DNA of 64,000 nt from Pelodera strongyloides (lineage: Eukaryota > Nematoda > Chromadorea > Rhabditida > Rhabditidae). Positions 23,001-34,430 of the stretch are shown here, piece after piece. The stretch covers positions 1 through 64,000 of the forward strand of contig JAANDG010000135.1 of NCBI GenBank assembly GCA_036852015.1, written 5' to 3'. The notes beneath the pieces were generated by a model, which ran no database searches, was not told the DNA's origin, and saw nothing but the letters and a program-made list of their open reading frames with translations. Positions within the stretch are counted from its first letter, which is position 1. Each line of letters opens with the position of its first letter. Position numbers and translations under genes: made by a program.

Positions 23001-25542
23001 CAGATCAAGAATAGATGAGCAGAGGAGGGACAGCAGTGTGACGCCATTCTGAAGTTAAAGGGAATATGTATGCCCTTTTTGAAGTTAAGCTGTATTAATA
23101 GAATGTGTGTTCCTCATTAAGGAAACAACAACAAAAATTGTTAAAAGTTTCCCATTTAAAAGAAAATGATTTTCAAAGTTCATCTTTTCCATAGTAAACA
23201 CGTTGCTTGACCCCCTGGCTTACACGGCAGTGCTGATGGAACAAAAAATTTAGCATATGTTTGCATACATCGGCATATAGCATGCAACAGCGACATATTT
23301 GCATGCAAATGAGAATATTCGAATTTACATATTCAGTCGCCTACTTAAATTCATCTCTGGTGTGGAAACTCTAGTTTCGCAGTTGTTTTGCTCATTTTGA
23401 GCGCCTACATATTCCCTTTAATACATCAGTGAATCAGTCTCTCTCTCAGTCTCTCTGCATCCCTCTCTCTGTCACTCTTTCCATCTCACCACAGCGTTGT
23501 CTCTATCTCTTTGTCTCCCTATCTGTCACACACATCCCTGGCCCTGGCCCAACTCTGAGTACCGTATTACAGTAATCCTGTCGCGTACCTCATCCTTAAA
23601 GTTTCTACAAAGTTGCACAACTCGAGTGACGATCCTCAAGTTCACTGAATTTCCATTGCGAATACTGTCAACAGAATTCTGTATGCACTTGACAAGTGTT
23701 TGATTGACAGAACTGGTCAGAGAACGCACAATCCTCGAGGCACGACGGTCTGAACATAAAACACCCTCACAATCAGTTAATGGGGTTTGCAAGTATGCCA
23801 AAAACCGCGAGTTTTCCTTGCAAGTATCAATTCGCAAAATCGTGTCCGTTTTACACACATTTACCGTAATTTTGACACATCCGCACTATAGAAAACCCGC
23901 CATCAAAGACATTTTTTTTTGTTGAACAAATGGTCCCGTGGCGATCGGTCGCAAAAACTGCCTGTAGATATTCTCGTGTAGTGCCAAGATACGGTGAATT
24001 TTTTGATACTTGCAACAAGGAAAATCGGGCATACTTGCAAACCCCATAAAGAGCCGCTATCCGAAAGCAGATGACCAGGCCCCCCATTAACTGTAAATCG
24101 TACTAGTGAAACATGGAGCAATTAACAAACAAAACACGACTAACCTATATAAGTAGAGAGCAATAAATCCGGCAATGCGCTCAAACTCTTGCACCATTCT
24201 ACAAGATCTTGCTCCCGGACATCTGGAAATAGAATACACATAAAACTACCGTAGTCAGAAGTCAGATTATGAACACGATCCAAATCTACATATGACCAAC
24301 ACTTACCTCGAATAGCGATTGTTTTAGCTAGGTGAAAACAATAATCACAATGAATGGAATAATGAAATACCATCTTCGGGGTTCGTCTCCAGATTCTGCA
24401 GTAGTACTGTATCTACACAATGTGGTACGATCTTCTCGACGAGAGTGAATATCTGAGGAGAGGGCTTAGAGGTGCGAAGATATGACGAGATTACAGTGAT
24501 CACAGTGAGCGGCGAGACAGCGGAGAATGTATCAACCAGGGCTTCTGATAGCTGAAATCCAAACTAGGTATAGGTTGCAGACGGACATTGGGTGTTGCCA
24601 CTATTCTTCACTTCACTGATACAATTGGTCAAGGGAAAGTAGGAGTGTAGGGGTACACGTACGTGATATGATTGTATGAGTATAGTAATGAATGTTACGT
24701 AAGCTTATTCGCCAACCTACGTCTCAAAAAGGAACAAAAAATAAACATGCTTAAGCAAAACAGATCGGTTAACCACTCTTTTTTAACCTTTAACACAAGC
24801 TGAAAGGGCATGTCAAGCCTGATTCACAGATATTCTATAACACGCTGTCACAGCTACCGTAGTTTACACAATTTCTCTCGCGCTCTCCTCTTTTTCTTTG
24901 CTGACTTAAACAAATTTTTCTCGCGCCCTCCTCTTTTTCTTTGCTGTCTAACGGCAAACGGTCCTGCGGCACAGAATAGTTCTGATTTTGTCCACACGAC
25001 TCGAATCCCATACTGAAGGAGTTTTTTGGAGGGGTTTGAAATCGTTTTTCTTCTTACATGAAAGTTTTTGTTTATTTTTATTTTCACTTTCCTTACCTTC
25101 AAAAGGCAAGCTTTTTTCTGAGCCCAACATGCAAAACCGGCTTGACAGTCCCTTTAACAAATACTCATTATGGGAAAATACGACCATAAACAACTTACTT
25201 CATTCTCGGTCAAATAATTCGCTAATCGGTCGTGCTCTGTCAAAATTGCAGCTGCATCCCTATATTGGTCGATAGAACGACAGAGAACCTAGAACCCAAA
25301 CAAAATAGAGACTGGTAATGATGAACTAATGTTCAAAAGATACATTTTAAAGGATGCTATCTAATATGCCAGGACGATATGCACATATAGAATGCAACAA
25401 TGCACTAATGTACACTTTTTTCAGCCTCCAAACTACGGTCGATCGTGTATAAAACTCCAAATCTTACATTTTTAATTCTCCCAAAGAAAGTTGTAGTGGA
25501 ACTTCTACTTCTACAACACGCCAGCTCAGCAGTAACATCCAT
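18318..25542 (-). CDS. TELO2: TELO2, telomere length regulation protein TEL2 homologue
   Basis: A chain of 21 exons in continuous phase gives about 818 aa, close to human TELO2 (about 837). Exons: 25468-25542, 25199-25288, 24371-24551, 24307-24327, 24145-24222, 23589-23749, 22869-23048, 22573-22731, 22326-22429, 22057-22148, 21701-21858, 21347-21478, 20933-21059, 20696-20796, 20472-20575, 20234-20370, 19816-20003, 19514-19608, 19220-19337, 18785-18901, 18318-18356. Family signatures include VRQLGMLVGEE with KFDYEPD, the acidic DSDDEDFPAY linker, and FVYPLL followed by VLLAKS. TELO2 is an alpha-helical-repeat scaffold which, with TTI1 and TTI2 (TTT complex) and HSP90/R2TP, stabilises newly made PIKK kinases such as ATM, ATR and mTOR. 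A 21-bp micro-exon is present. The exon joins at 19816-20370 are the least certain. Confidence 0.9.
18916..18973. repeat. 29-bp tandem duplication in the penultimate region of TELO2
   Basis: The block containing agttcaatgcagcatataac occurs twice in tandem with a single difference, just upstream of the exon at 18785-18901, inside the intron. Confidence 0.8.
20034..20083. repeat. (CT)n microsatellite
   Basis: CT dinucleotide tract with minor interruptions inside a TELO2 intron. Confidence 0.9.
21148..21220 (+). tRNA. tRNA-Met (elongator), anticodon CAT
   Basis: The 73-nt sequence folds into a full cloverleaf: acceptor GCTTCCG pairs with CGGGAGC, D arm GCGC/GCGC, anticodon stem TCAGT with TCTGA (T-G at the base), loop CTCATAA with anticodon CAT at 21181-21183, T arm GTGAG/CTCAC with TTCGATC loop, discriminator A. 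A and B boxes are canonical, and the internal sequence is close to animal elongator tRNA-Met. There is no intron. It lies in a TELO2 intron (between exons 21347-21478 and 20933-21059) on the opposite strand. Confidence 0.96.
23055..23421. mobile_element. MITE family 2, copy 1 (TTAAAGGGAATATGTA termini)
   Basis: Inverted termini ttaaagggaatatgta and tacatattccctttaa enclose about 330 bp of non-coding sequence. A second copy in inverse orientation lies at 52859-53203, sharing for example ttaagctgtattaatagaat and the gcgactgaatatgtaaat block as reverse complements. It sits in a TELO2 intron, with its edge 7 bp from the exon at 22869-23048. Confidence 0.87.
23780..24047. mobile_element. Foldback element with TGGGGTTTGCAAGTATGCC termini
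   Basis: The left arm tggggtttgcaagtatgcc and the right arm ggcatacttgcaaacccca are perfect inverted complements, and the adjoining ttccttgcaagtatcaa / ttgatacttgcaacaaggaa also pair. About 268 bp, non-coding, in a TELO2 intron. The outermost bases resemble the element at 34136-34430. Confidence 0.83.
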
Positions 25543-26704
25543 CTGAATTAGCAGGAATGAAACAATGAATGTACATTTCTGATACAAGTAAATACGACAC
25601 GCACCAAACGTCTGAAGTACTGCGTAGTAGATTGTAGCAGTATTAAGACAATAAACTATGAACGTATGATGTATCGCAACTATTATTTGACCTACGATAA
25701 CTAACACTAACAACCATACAGTACCTTAATAACCAATAACCTAATTGTAGCTTGCAACACACATAGTTAGCTTACAGCATCCTACTCAACAAATTAAGTA
25801 TTCGACTTACGCGATATGCCATTAGTTCTATTCGATCTTACATAATCAACCTTAAATCCGCGGTCCCCGACACTGGGGAAACTCGGTCGGGGTGCCGCAC
25901 CTGTACGGCACGGAAAAGGAGAGCGGCACCAGATACGCACCAGCCTGGCTCTAGTTTTGGGAGTTTGGAAGAGTTGGGAAAAAGTGGGGGTGCGGCATAG
26001 GTGCGAAACTGGAGCCGGGGTGCGACACAGGTGCCAAGCTGGTGCCAATTTGGAGCCAAGTACCTGTGCACATAAAATACGCGATACTCAGTGAAGACCG
26101 TAAAACCGGCCTACGCAGCCAATGCTAATTTTTCGCTTTGTTACTTTTCGTTTTTCTTTGAAATGATTAGTTTGTTTGTTACTGTCATAATTAATTTGGT
26201 GTTGTGTTTATTAAACAATATTCTGGTACCGTAGACGAGCAGTCAAGTACGGTATATAAATGCACAATGCATGCGCAAGTAAATACATTTCCAAATTTGA
26301 TATCCAATCAATCCAAATTTGTATTCTACACAGTTTTTCTGGTATTATGCTTTTATTTATCTATTGCTTCTTATTCATTTATAAGAATAGTTCTGTTCTA
26401 GACACCTTTTACTGGGCAGTTGTAGCACGCCGATGTAGCCTTCGCTGTTTTTGAACGAGTGTGAGTTTTTTTGTGATATTATCTTTCAAAGAGTTTGCCG
26501 TTTGTTTGGTTTCTCGTTTACTAAACGTGTTACGCTTACTGTCAAATATGGAGCATTACCGGTAACATTATACGCCGGCCGCTAATTTTGCGTCACACGT
26601 CTTTACCGCACTTCGGGTGATTTTACTATGGAGCCGGGGTGACGATACATAGCAACATAGTACCTTATTCTATGATTTTTTTCTCTGCATCTTATTTTTA
26701 CAGT
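25543..26704. promoter_or_regulatory. Head-to-head intergenic region with a GC-rich repeat block
   Basis: It lies between the TELO2 start (minus) and the tentative + gene, so it may hold a bidirectional promoter. From about 25855 to 26060 it is GC-rich, unlike the surroundings, with degenerate repeats of a ggtgcggcacaggtgc-like motif in both orientations. No exon is assigned. A minus-strand frame over the GC block (25794-26048) looks like a repeat artefact. Confidence 0.35.
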
Positions 26705-26715
26705 GGTTTTAGCCC

Positions 26716-27825
26716 ATGACCGACGGATTGCCTGTCCAACAACTGGGCGGCTCGTTGCAATTCAGAAGGATCAAAGACGACAAAATCCGGACGAACCATG
26801 AACGTGAGTTAGATTATGTGCGCGCTATTGATTAAACTTATGCTCCACTTTGTCCTTCCCGTATCACCGGGGCGAAACATTGTTTTGCTTAAAGTGGAGC
26901 GAACAGAACATTCAAAACTTCAGGATTCAGGATCTTTTCTTTTTTACAATGATTTCGTGGCACTCCATGCTTATCACATTGAGTACATGAATGTGCCAGC
27001 TCAACGTTCACCATCCCTAAGCCTAAATAGTAGCTAGTCTAGTGTATGTCACAGAGCTAATATTCTGATGAGTAGGTTTTGCCAAATGCTAATGATTTTT
27101 TTTGTAGTTTCGTTGAAGACCTCGTCCCTTGCCTTGCTGACTATATCGTACCGGTGCTCTTTTACGCTTCTCTGGTTGGAAAAGGTACTTTCAGTTCTAT
27201 TGTTTGGGTATTATTTTTGCCAAGTAGAATCGCATGGCTTGCGGTATATTTGCGTTATGATGTGCTAATTGCAATGAGCTTTCTTCTAACTTTATTCCCA
27301 TTCCCTAAATTAGTATTGTGACTAGTTTGTTAAACGTATGGTTGGTACCTGCATCTGAACATATCAGGCGTTTACTAATTTGCTAGACGCTAGACCCATG
27401 AAAATTGCATGATAAGCAAGCGCGAGTTTAACCACTGAGTACTTTTTAGATATGGAAATGGAGAGTCATCGGAATCCGAAGACGCGATCGCTTGGACCTT
27501 GGACCTCTACTGGAAATTGAAACTATGTAAGTCAATTTATATTTTCTACATTTCTGTTGTTTTTATGCGTGCGAAGCTACCGTTGGTACCCTGTTTCCTA
27601 TGCAGTAAGTAACGCTAAAGTAGGAAATGTAGTGGTACCAACTGTTTTATTATTATTGGTTCGGCCCCGTCGTCCAAGTTTACCCGACGGTTACCCGTCA
27701 GTTGTACTCCTGTTAACTTTCTATATTTCAGGACAGAGGGCCAGGGACATCCATTCTGCGTCTCAGTCTCAGTTCTTACCGAAACTGAGACAAGCGGGCA
27801 TCTGAACGCAACGCTGCCTTGCTAA
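26716..27825 (+). CDS. Tentative small multi-exon gene, unrecognised
   Basis: Four exons can be joined in phase: 26716-26804 from an ATG, about 27107-27185, about 27452-27527, and about 27732 to a TAA at 27823-27825. Donors gtgagt, gtactt and gtaagt and the acceptors are normal. The predicted product is about 110 aa, starts MTDGLPVQQLGG, has a short hydrophobic centre and an Arg-rich patch (GIRRRDRLDLG). I recognise no domain. An alternative frame in the second and third exons (VEDLVPCLADYIVPVLFY, then GNGESSESEDAIAWTLDLYW) also looks coding, so the frame is not settled. AATAAA at about 27860 could end the transcript. Confidence 0.35.
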
Positions 27826-27956
27826 GTGGGGACCACAGCATCCGTTTATAACGACGGTACTAATAAATCGAACCTTTTTTATCCACTTTAGTATTATGCA
27901 GTAAATAGTTTTCGAAAAACTAATAATATTTGCTAGAAACTTCTTTTCAAATTACT

Positions 27957-28078
27957 TATGATGATGATGATCTCTCCTTTTCCTCCTCTCTCTTTTCCTT
28001 CGTTTCTTTTTGTCTTTCTTTTTTCTTCTCTTTTCCCTTCTTTCTCTCGTCTTTTTTGGCTTTCTTTGATTCTTGGAA
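27957..28078. repeat. Partial duplicate of the last AKAP17A exon
   Basis: The stretch from the tatgatgatgatgat motif through the pyrimidine-rich tcctcctctctcttttcctt block to ggctttctttgattctt closely matches 28597-28712, which encodes the Lys/Arg/Glu-rich tail of the adjacent gene. It is in the same orientation about 640 bp downstream of that tail and diverged by small indels. It is not a functional exon as far as I can see. Confidence 0.7.
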
Positions 28079-28553
28079 TCTTTTCAAGTATAATCAAACG
28101 TCTCCTCGTACACAGTAAAAACAATAACACAATTGTACGAAACGAATTTATTAAATAAACAATTAGGAAATCAAAAAAGAAGTATCATAAAGAAAGATAA
28201 ATAAAAAATATATTAAGTGTACCATTTTTAAGATCTTTATTTGACCCAATTACCCGGAACATATTAACAGGTCACTTTGACGTTACTATAGTATCTCAAC
28301 GAAACAAAGGCGAAACCAAGTAGATTTCAGATACATAAACAAATATAACAAAGCAACACAATAAAGATAAGCACAGAAAAGGAGACATTACTATTTATGC
28401 ACTGCACCCTTTAACAAAAGAGTAAAGGAGAATAAAACATAGTTCAATCCTTTACCAGCTACAAACTATACTCCAATGAGATTCCAGAATCAGGATATGT
28501 AAAATACACAAACCGGGTACTATAGTTCAGCCAATCTTCTTTACTTTCCTTTC

Positions 28554-31500
28554 CTAATCAGACGAACTCGTACTTTTGGATCGTCTCTTCTTATTCTTAT
28601 GATGATGATGATGTGATCTCTTTTCCTCCTCTCTCTTTTCCTTCTTTCTCTTTGTCTTTCTTTTCTTATCTTCCTTCTTTCTCTTCTTTTTCGCTTTCTT
28701 TGATTCTTCCTCTTCAGAAGAGGATGACTCTTCTGTCTTCCGACGTGCTGTCAGTACTTTTTGCATCAACTGAAAAAAAACATATAATGTAACTTGCACT
28801 TTAATGTGACGTTCCAAATGAATGCCTACAACATAGTTTTAGACCGCCGACACTGGCATGTAAGGACACCACGCCACAAATTCTTCATAAATTAAATACG
28901 CAAAAAAATGTAAAATTTCTGCTCCCACGCAACTTGACGTAATGCAACCCCCCTTCAAATCACAGGTGAGGGTACACTCTGACCAACGCAACTTACGAAA
29001 CACCAAATAACTAACAAAACAAATCAAATCAAACCCTACCCTCTCCCTAATCCGGTTCTCCTGCTGCTTGAGTAGTGTCTCCCTGAGTGAAGTCTCCTCC
29101 CTGCCTTCCGGGACGGGGATCACCTCATTCAAGTCTCGCCCAGCCAACTCCTCCTTCAGATTTTCTTCTTCTTCTTGGATTCGACGATCTTCTCGCTCCT
29201 AAAGCACATCAAACTTTGCTTAAAGCCACATACCGGTCGGTTTTTGAAACCAATGATGCGTTTCAAGAAGCGGCCGGTATTTCGTTTTAAACTATTCTGG
29301 TAGCATGTTAAGGAACAGCAGAGAATACATTGCGAAACAGTCAACTTTCGACATAAGGACCTACTGAACAGCCACAATTCACACTAAAAAGGAACCACAA
29401 TGAGATACCACGACACACTAACAAATGAGCCTCAAAAGCCTCAATATCAGATACCATGACACCAACCTGTATCCTTCCCATAAGAATCTTGAGCAAGTTG
29501 CTGGCCAGTGTCTCTTGTTCCTTTCGCAATCTCGTTTCCTCTTCTCGTCTGCGCTTCTCCAGAATACGTTCTTCCTCCGCCCTACGACGTTCCAATTCTC
29601 GCTGAAGGAGAGAAAAGAGTTACACAAATTCAAAATACACTCTCCTGATTCTCCACAAGGGTTAACAAAACATAACGTTGCCTAACACATGTAGCTAGAC
29701 TATTTCCCATACTGCTCATTTACTTTGATTTTAGTTATGGTTGTATACATTAGGAGCATTACGAGAAACCTGCGATTTAACAAATTATGCATAAATATCG
29801 CACTGCAATCGCACTTCACCGTCACAAAAAGTCGTCAATAGGGTAGTCAAAAAGCAGTCAACCCCTAAAAACAAAGCAAAAAAGACGCACATTTGCATAA
29901 CTCACCTTGATCTTCCTCCTCATTTCTCTCAATTCTCTGCGTTGTCTCTGTTCCTCTTCTGCTTCCTGCCGCTTTCTCTCCTCTTCTAATCTGAACAAGA
30001 TTCGATAACCATTGTCAATCTGTTAGCCACGTCAAATGTCACGTACTATAACATAACCCAGACTACCGTACCCCTGTGCTCCCCACCGTACTGTACCTCT
30101 TCTCGTTCTCCTCCTCCACTTTTCTCCTTCTCTCTGCCGTGAGTCGGTCTCTCTCCGCCTCTCTGGCCACAACCTTCCCATCACTCAAGTGTCCCTGACG
30201 GTCGAAGTCGACCTGAGAAGAGAGAACACTCTTCTCAACATCAGCCATCCATCACACATGAAAAGATGCACAAATCAATAAACGTTGGAATGAAACTTAG
30301 GCGATCAATCAATAATCACAACTATCACTATAACAAAGACTATACACTGGTGGGGTCAACAAATGGTCTTTAAGAGGAGTCACACCATAACTGTTACCAC
30401 CATTACCGTACTACCCCTACACCTACTCTACCCTATACCATTCCAATCAATATTGACCTTAACACTGGCGAAGAATGTCCTTCCATCTGTAGTCCTCTTC
30501 ACCCATTTTCTGTTCTTCAATTTCTCCATCACTTTCGCAAACGAATCGTAATTGACGAATTGGATAAAACCATCGAAGAGCACCTCCTGCAATAGCGGTT
30601 ACTATTGCAATCGCAATGGAACGATCAAAGAAAAGTCTAATTGATTTGTCTAATTGCTAATATGTTAATTACTTCGTATTCTATGCACAACCTATTATAT
30701 GCATCCCTATTGTATGCATCCCTTTCACACATTAACTCTCCCAACACGAACACCTCAATTCCTTTCAACATTTCAAAGGCTGAACATCAACAATCAAACT
30801 TAGAGACTGAGTCTTTAAGTTCTCAGTTCCAAGTTCGAAGTTGAGACAGTGTCTAAGTTAGAAAATGTATCAACACTAAACGAACCGGTCCAAAGCTTGC
30901 TGCTTTCTTCGGAAGTCCTGAAATGTCTGAGGGCATCATCGGTCGAAGTGGATCACAAATCGGAATGTCAGCCAATCGAACAGGTCTGCAAGATAAAGGG
31001 TAAGATAAGGAAAGGTCCGCGATCATCCGCACCAAAAAGAAAGCGTTTTTGTGTCGGCTTTTGTGCGCATCTTCTTCTTGATGTAATAAATTAATATTAT
31101 TATTGTAAAACAACATGTATCATGAAACGTACATGTGCAATGCGCCACAATAGTAACTACTAGAGGATTCAATTGATAATAGAATACATAAACATACCCA
31201 AAATATTCGAACGCCTTCCTGAAAAGACGTTCACAAGGGCCATCCACGATACCGTCCTGCAAACAGAACAACAATAACAATTGGAATATTCCCAAAAGAC
31301 AGAGCTAACGACCGAAACTTGGCTAGTTTTTACAGTTTTAACAAGTTGACTACCACGGACAGGTACCATAAAATTGGCTGAAACTCCCGGAGTTCTTAGC
31401 ACTTTGGCAACCTACATTCCACACCAAAGAGTATAAGGGAATAATCGGGAATGCAGCCAAAAGAAACAAAAGAAAACTTACATTAAACCAATTTGCAGGG

Positions 31501-33915
31501 ACTTTACTCAAGTGAAGCGTATCCGGTCGAAGGCCAGGTTTGCCTTTTTCTCTAAAACGCATAGTTTTGAAAAAGGAAGTTGTCTGTCTAACAATTAAAA
31601 AGAAACTAGACGTACAACATCATGTTCTTAGATCTCAAAAATTGCACTTGCACAGCGATTAAAAAATAAATGCAATTGGAAAAGTAGATAGTTGACGTAA
31701 GTCTGTAGGTTGTACTTATATGAAGTTGATTTTCATTCACAAGTATTTTCTACTATTACATTAATGGAATCGTAGGACCTGACTATTAAAGGGAAATACC
31801 GGCCAGTTTTTGAAACGCATCGGGTACACAAGCATTCGTATGCAGTGCAAAAAAATTATGCAAATGAACATAAATTATAATAAAAAATCGAGCCAAATTC
31901 GAGCAACTTTGCGTAAATACGTTAATACGTAAGAATTCAGCTGTACACGATGCATTTCAAAAACCGGCCGGTATTTCGCTTTAAACTATAAACGCCCGAA
32001 CAGCCAAAATCTAATGACCTGATCAAACAATAGTGACCCAGGAATGGCCAAACACACGCTTTTTCCCCGGAACTCAATAACTATGACATGACCTTAATCG
32101 TACCTTAACCGTCCAAAATGTTTATCCCAATCAACTCTCGTAGGAAAATCAGTGACTGCTTCCTTTGCATGAACTCTCAAAGGTTCGGCCCAACCAGAAA
32201 CCTTCACGCCCAGTCCTTCAAGGGCACGCACCACCTGTAATCATATAAACCAAATTTCTAATTGTGACTATTGAGGAAACTAATGCATAAACAATCAATC
32301 ACAAGGAAATTGTCGAAAAATCAGAACCGTTTTTTCCGACACAAAATAAAGAATCAATCACATCGTACTGAGGCACACCTACTAATTATCATAATACAAT
32401 CACAAGTAGTAATACATGTGAAACACTGCACTATTCTTATTCTTATTTGGAGTACTGGATGGATTTACATTGTCTTACAACAAAATATTATAGGCTTATA
32501 AGTTTGCATTGTCTTACAATAACGTATTATTTTAAAAGCAAAAGAAACCTTTCCCAGGTACGATTTATTCAGAAGTTCAGCTTCGAAGGAAACCGTCTCC
32601 AGTGTGCTTTCCCGTACTTTGATTCCTTCCATCTAAAAATATTTATATTAGAATAAAATTAGAAAGAATACTTATACCTAGTAATGTAGTAATCCTTCAA
32701 TTTAGAAGTATTTCAATATAATCCACACAAACAACAAAAATAGGGGACGGCAATTAAAAACAATAAGATGAATCAAAAAAACTTATATTATTACTTGTGT
32801 ATTATTACTATTATTACAGTGTGTTTCAGCCATATCTCTTAGCTTGCCTAGTTTATCTTGTTTACTCACGTTATCGGAAGATAGATCAATACTCACCCTT
32901 TTTACCTAGTATCTTCCCTAGGAAGTAATTCAAGTAACTTTTTTTATGCTCTTTGTTTAAGTTTACCTTTGTACAATCAAACTAAAGCATAAAAACAAGG
33001 TGATTTTGTAGTGAGCCCATCCCTTTAAAGCGAAAAAATACCGGCCCACGGGCCGGTTTTTGAAACACATCGAGTAGACCAGCATTATTATGCATAAATA
33101 CGTAAGAATTCAGTTGATACGTTTCAAAAACCGGCCGGTATTTCGCTGCAAACCTTTTGAGACAGAAATGCAAACCATAGTAACGCAGAATAATCCTCCT
33201 TACGCGTATGACAACAAACGCACCAGAATTAACATGATTCAGGCAATTTATAACCAAATCTATAACCGGACACCCTATGAGGTGAGAAGTGAAGAACATG
33301 CAAAAATACAAAAAACAACCTTGATTGGCGAAACAGCCTTCTTGAGTCGCTCCATTAGATCCCAATTGGAAATTGATTGTCCGGGAACAGTAATCTATAG
33401 AATAGCTTCATTAGCGACAAGCTTCTCAGCGTTTTTAGAACCAAGTGGATAACATGCAGCTATTTTGAATGTGTATGCGCTTCTACAGCCTAGGATCGCA
33501 AAGTACCGAGGAAAACTGAGTATTGCGAGACAGATCAGATCTACAAAACTAATTCAATGTTTGCACAATCTGTGATGAAAATACTAGCTCTTAATCATTC
33601 AATAAGTTATTTATCTGATGGAAGCACACCGGAAAAAAAGAGAATCCGAAATTGAATTGCTCATTAAGCACCTGCTCCACCGTCGTTTAGTATTCCCAAA
33701 TAACTGACATAACATTCCCGTCTTAGGGTTGCCTTTTGATTATATGTTGTTTATGTAATCCATAAGGAAGTCTAACAAACAAACATAAAAGGCAAACGCA
33801 GAAGAAAGGAAAAACGCACCTGTGGTAATTTCACAATGATGAGAACTTTCCAGAATTGCTTGAGAAACAAGCCTTGTTGTTCGTCCAATATTTCCAATTC
33901 AAGTTCATCATCCAT
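28554..33915 (-). CDS. AKAP17A: AKAP17A-like RNA-binding / SR-related splicing factor
   Basis: Thirteen exons in continuous phase encode 484 aa: 33819-33915, 33320-33394, 32549-32632, 32104-32234, 31482-31551, 31198-31256, 30886-30985, 30458-30586, 30097-30212, 29906-29990, 29467-29601, 29040-29198, 28554-28769. The N-terminal half matches AKAP17A (XE7/SFRS17A): PGQSISNWDLMERLK, DFPTRVDWDKHFGR, LRPDTLHLSKVPANWF, then an RRM-like region with RLADIPICDPLRPMM and DGFIQFVNYDSFAKVM. The second half is a long Glu/Arg coiled coil (ERRRAEEERILEKRRREEE), then an acidic Ser stretch, a Lys/Arg tail and a His run. The human protein is longer (about 695 aa), is nuclear, regulates splicing and anchors protein kinase A; the anchoring helix is not evident here. 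The ATG directly follows a splice acceptor, so an upstream 5' UTR exon exists. Confidence 0.9.
29220..29291. mobile_element. MITE family 1 short copy
   Basis: A 72-bp hairpin with ttaaagccacataccggtcgg on the left (altered from the family end) and ccggtatttcgttttaaa on the right, in an AKAP17A-like intron 21 bp from the exon ending at 29198. Confidence 0.7.
31786..31985. mobile_element. MITE family 1 copy, 200 bp
   Basis: Left end ttaaagggaaataccggcc, right end ggccggtatttcgctttaaa. The shared inner block tttttgaaacgcatcg appears on the left and its complement on the right. Intronic in the AKAP17A-like gene. Confidence 0.85.
33024..33152. mobile_element. MITE family 1 copy, 129 bp
   Basis: Left end tttaaagcgaaaaaataccgg, right end ccggccggtatttcgctgcaaa, with the same tttttgaaac/gtttcaaaaa inner arms. 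Intronic in the AKAP17A-like gene. Confidence 0.82.
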
Positions 33916-34135
33916 CTGAAAATGAACACTTTTTCAGAAGCTGATATCACGCAATTACTACGTTAATCTATTCCACTGCATCACAATTGCTGACGCTGAT
34001 AAAATCCTATACCTATACGACTCAAAAAATGTCTAGACGCAACAAAAAGCACAGACGTATTACTGTGTTCGTATGTAAATATTACTCACACAATTTTAAA
34101 TTTCAACATTCAAAAGCCAAGAAAGGATTTCTCAT

Positions 34136-34430
34136 TATGGGGTTTCCATGTATGCGATTCGCACCTGCGAAAATGCAAACCGCTGTCCATGTTCGAGTCG
34201 ATGTAAATGACATGGTCCCGCAGCGATTTTCGATCTAGTATGGATCTATTTCAAAATGGTACGGATTTATTTCAAATAGTATGGATCTGATACACTTTCG
34301 CTGCAGGACCATGTCAAACGTGCGATTCGCATGGGTTACGGTAGACAGTTGACATGCATGTAAAATGACTTGAACATGGACAGCGTCGACATTTTCGCAG
34401 GTGCGAATCGCATACATCGAAACCCCATTA
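34136..34430. mobile_element. Foldback element with TATGGGGTTTCC termini
   Basis: The left arm holds atgcgattcgcacctgcgaa and the right arm ttcgcaggtgcgaatcgcat, exact inverted complements; outer ends are tatggggtttc and gaaaccccatta. Inner blocks (ccatgttcgagtcgatg / gacttgaacatgg, gacatggtcccgcagcg / cgctgcaggaccatgtc) also pair. About 295 bp. Confidence 0.87.

Noticed and set aside
27930..28158. Small Phe/Ser-rich ORFs near 28 kb
   Set aside because: The sequence is a diverged copy of the AKAP17A tail exon read in other frames.
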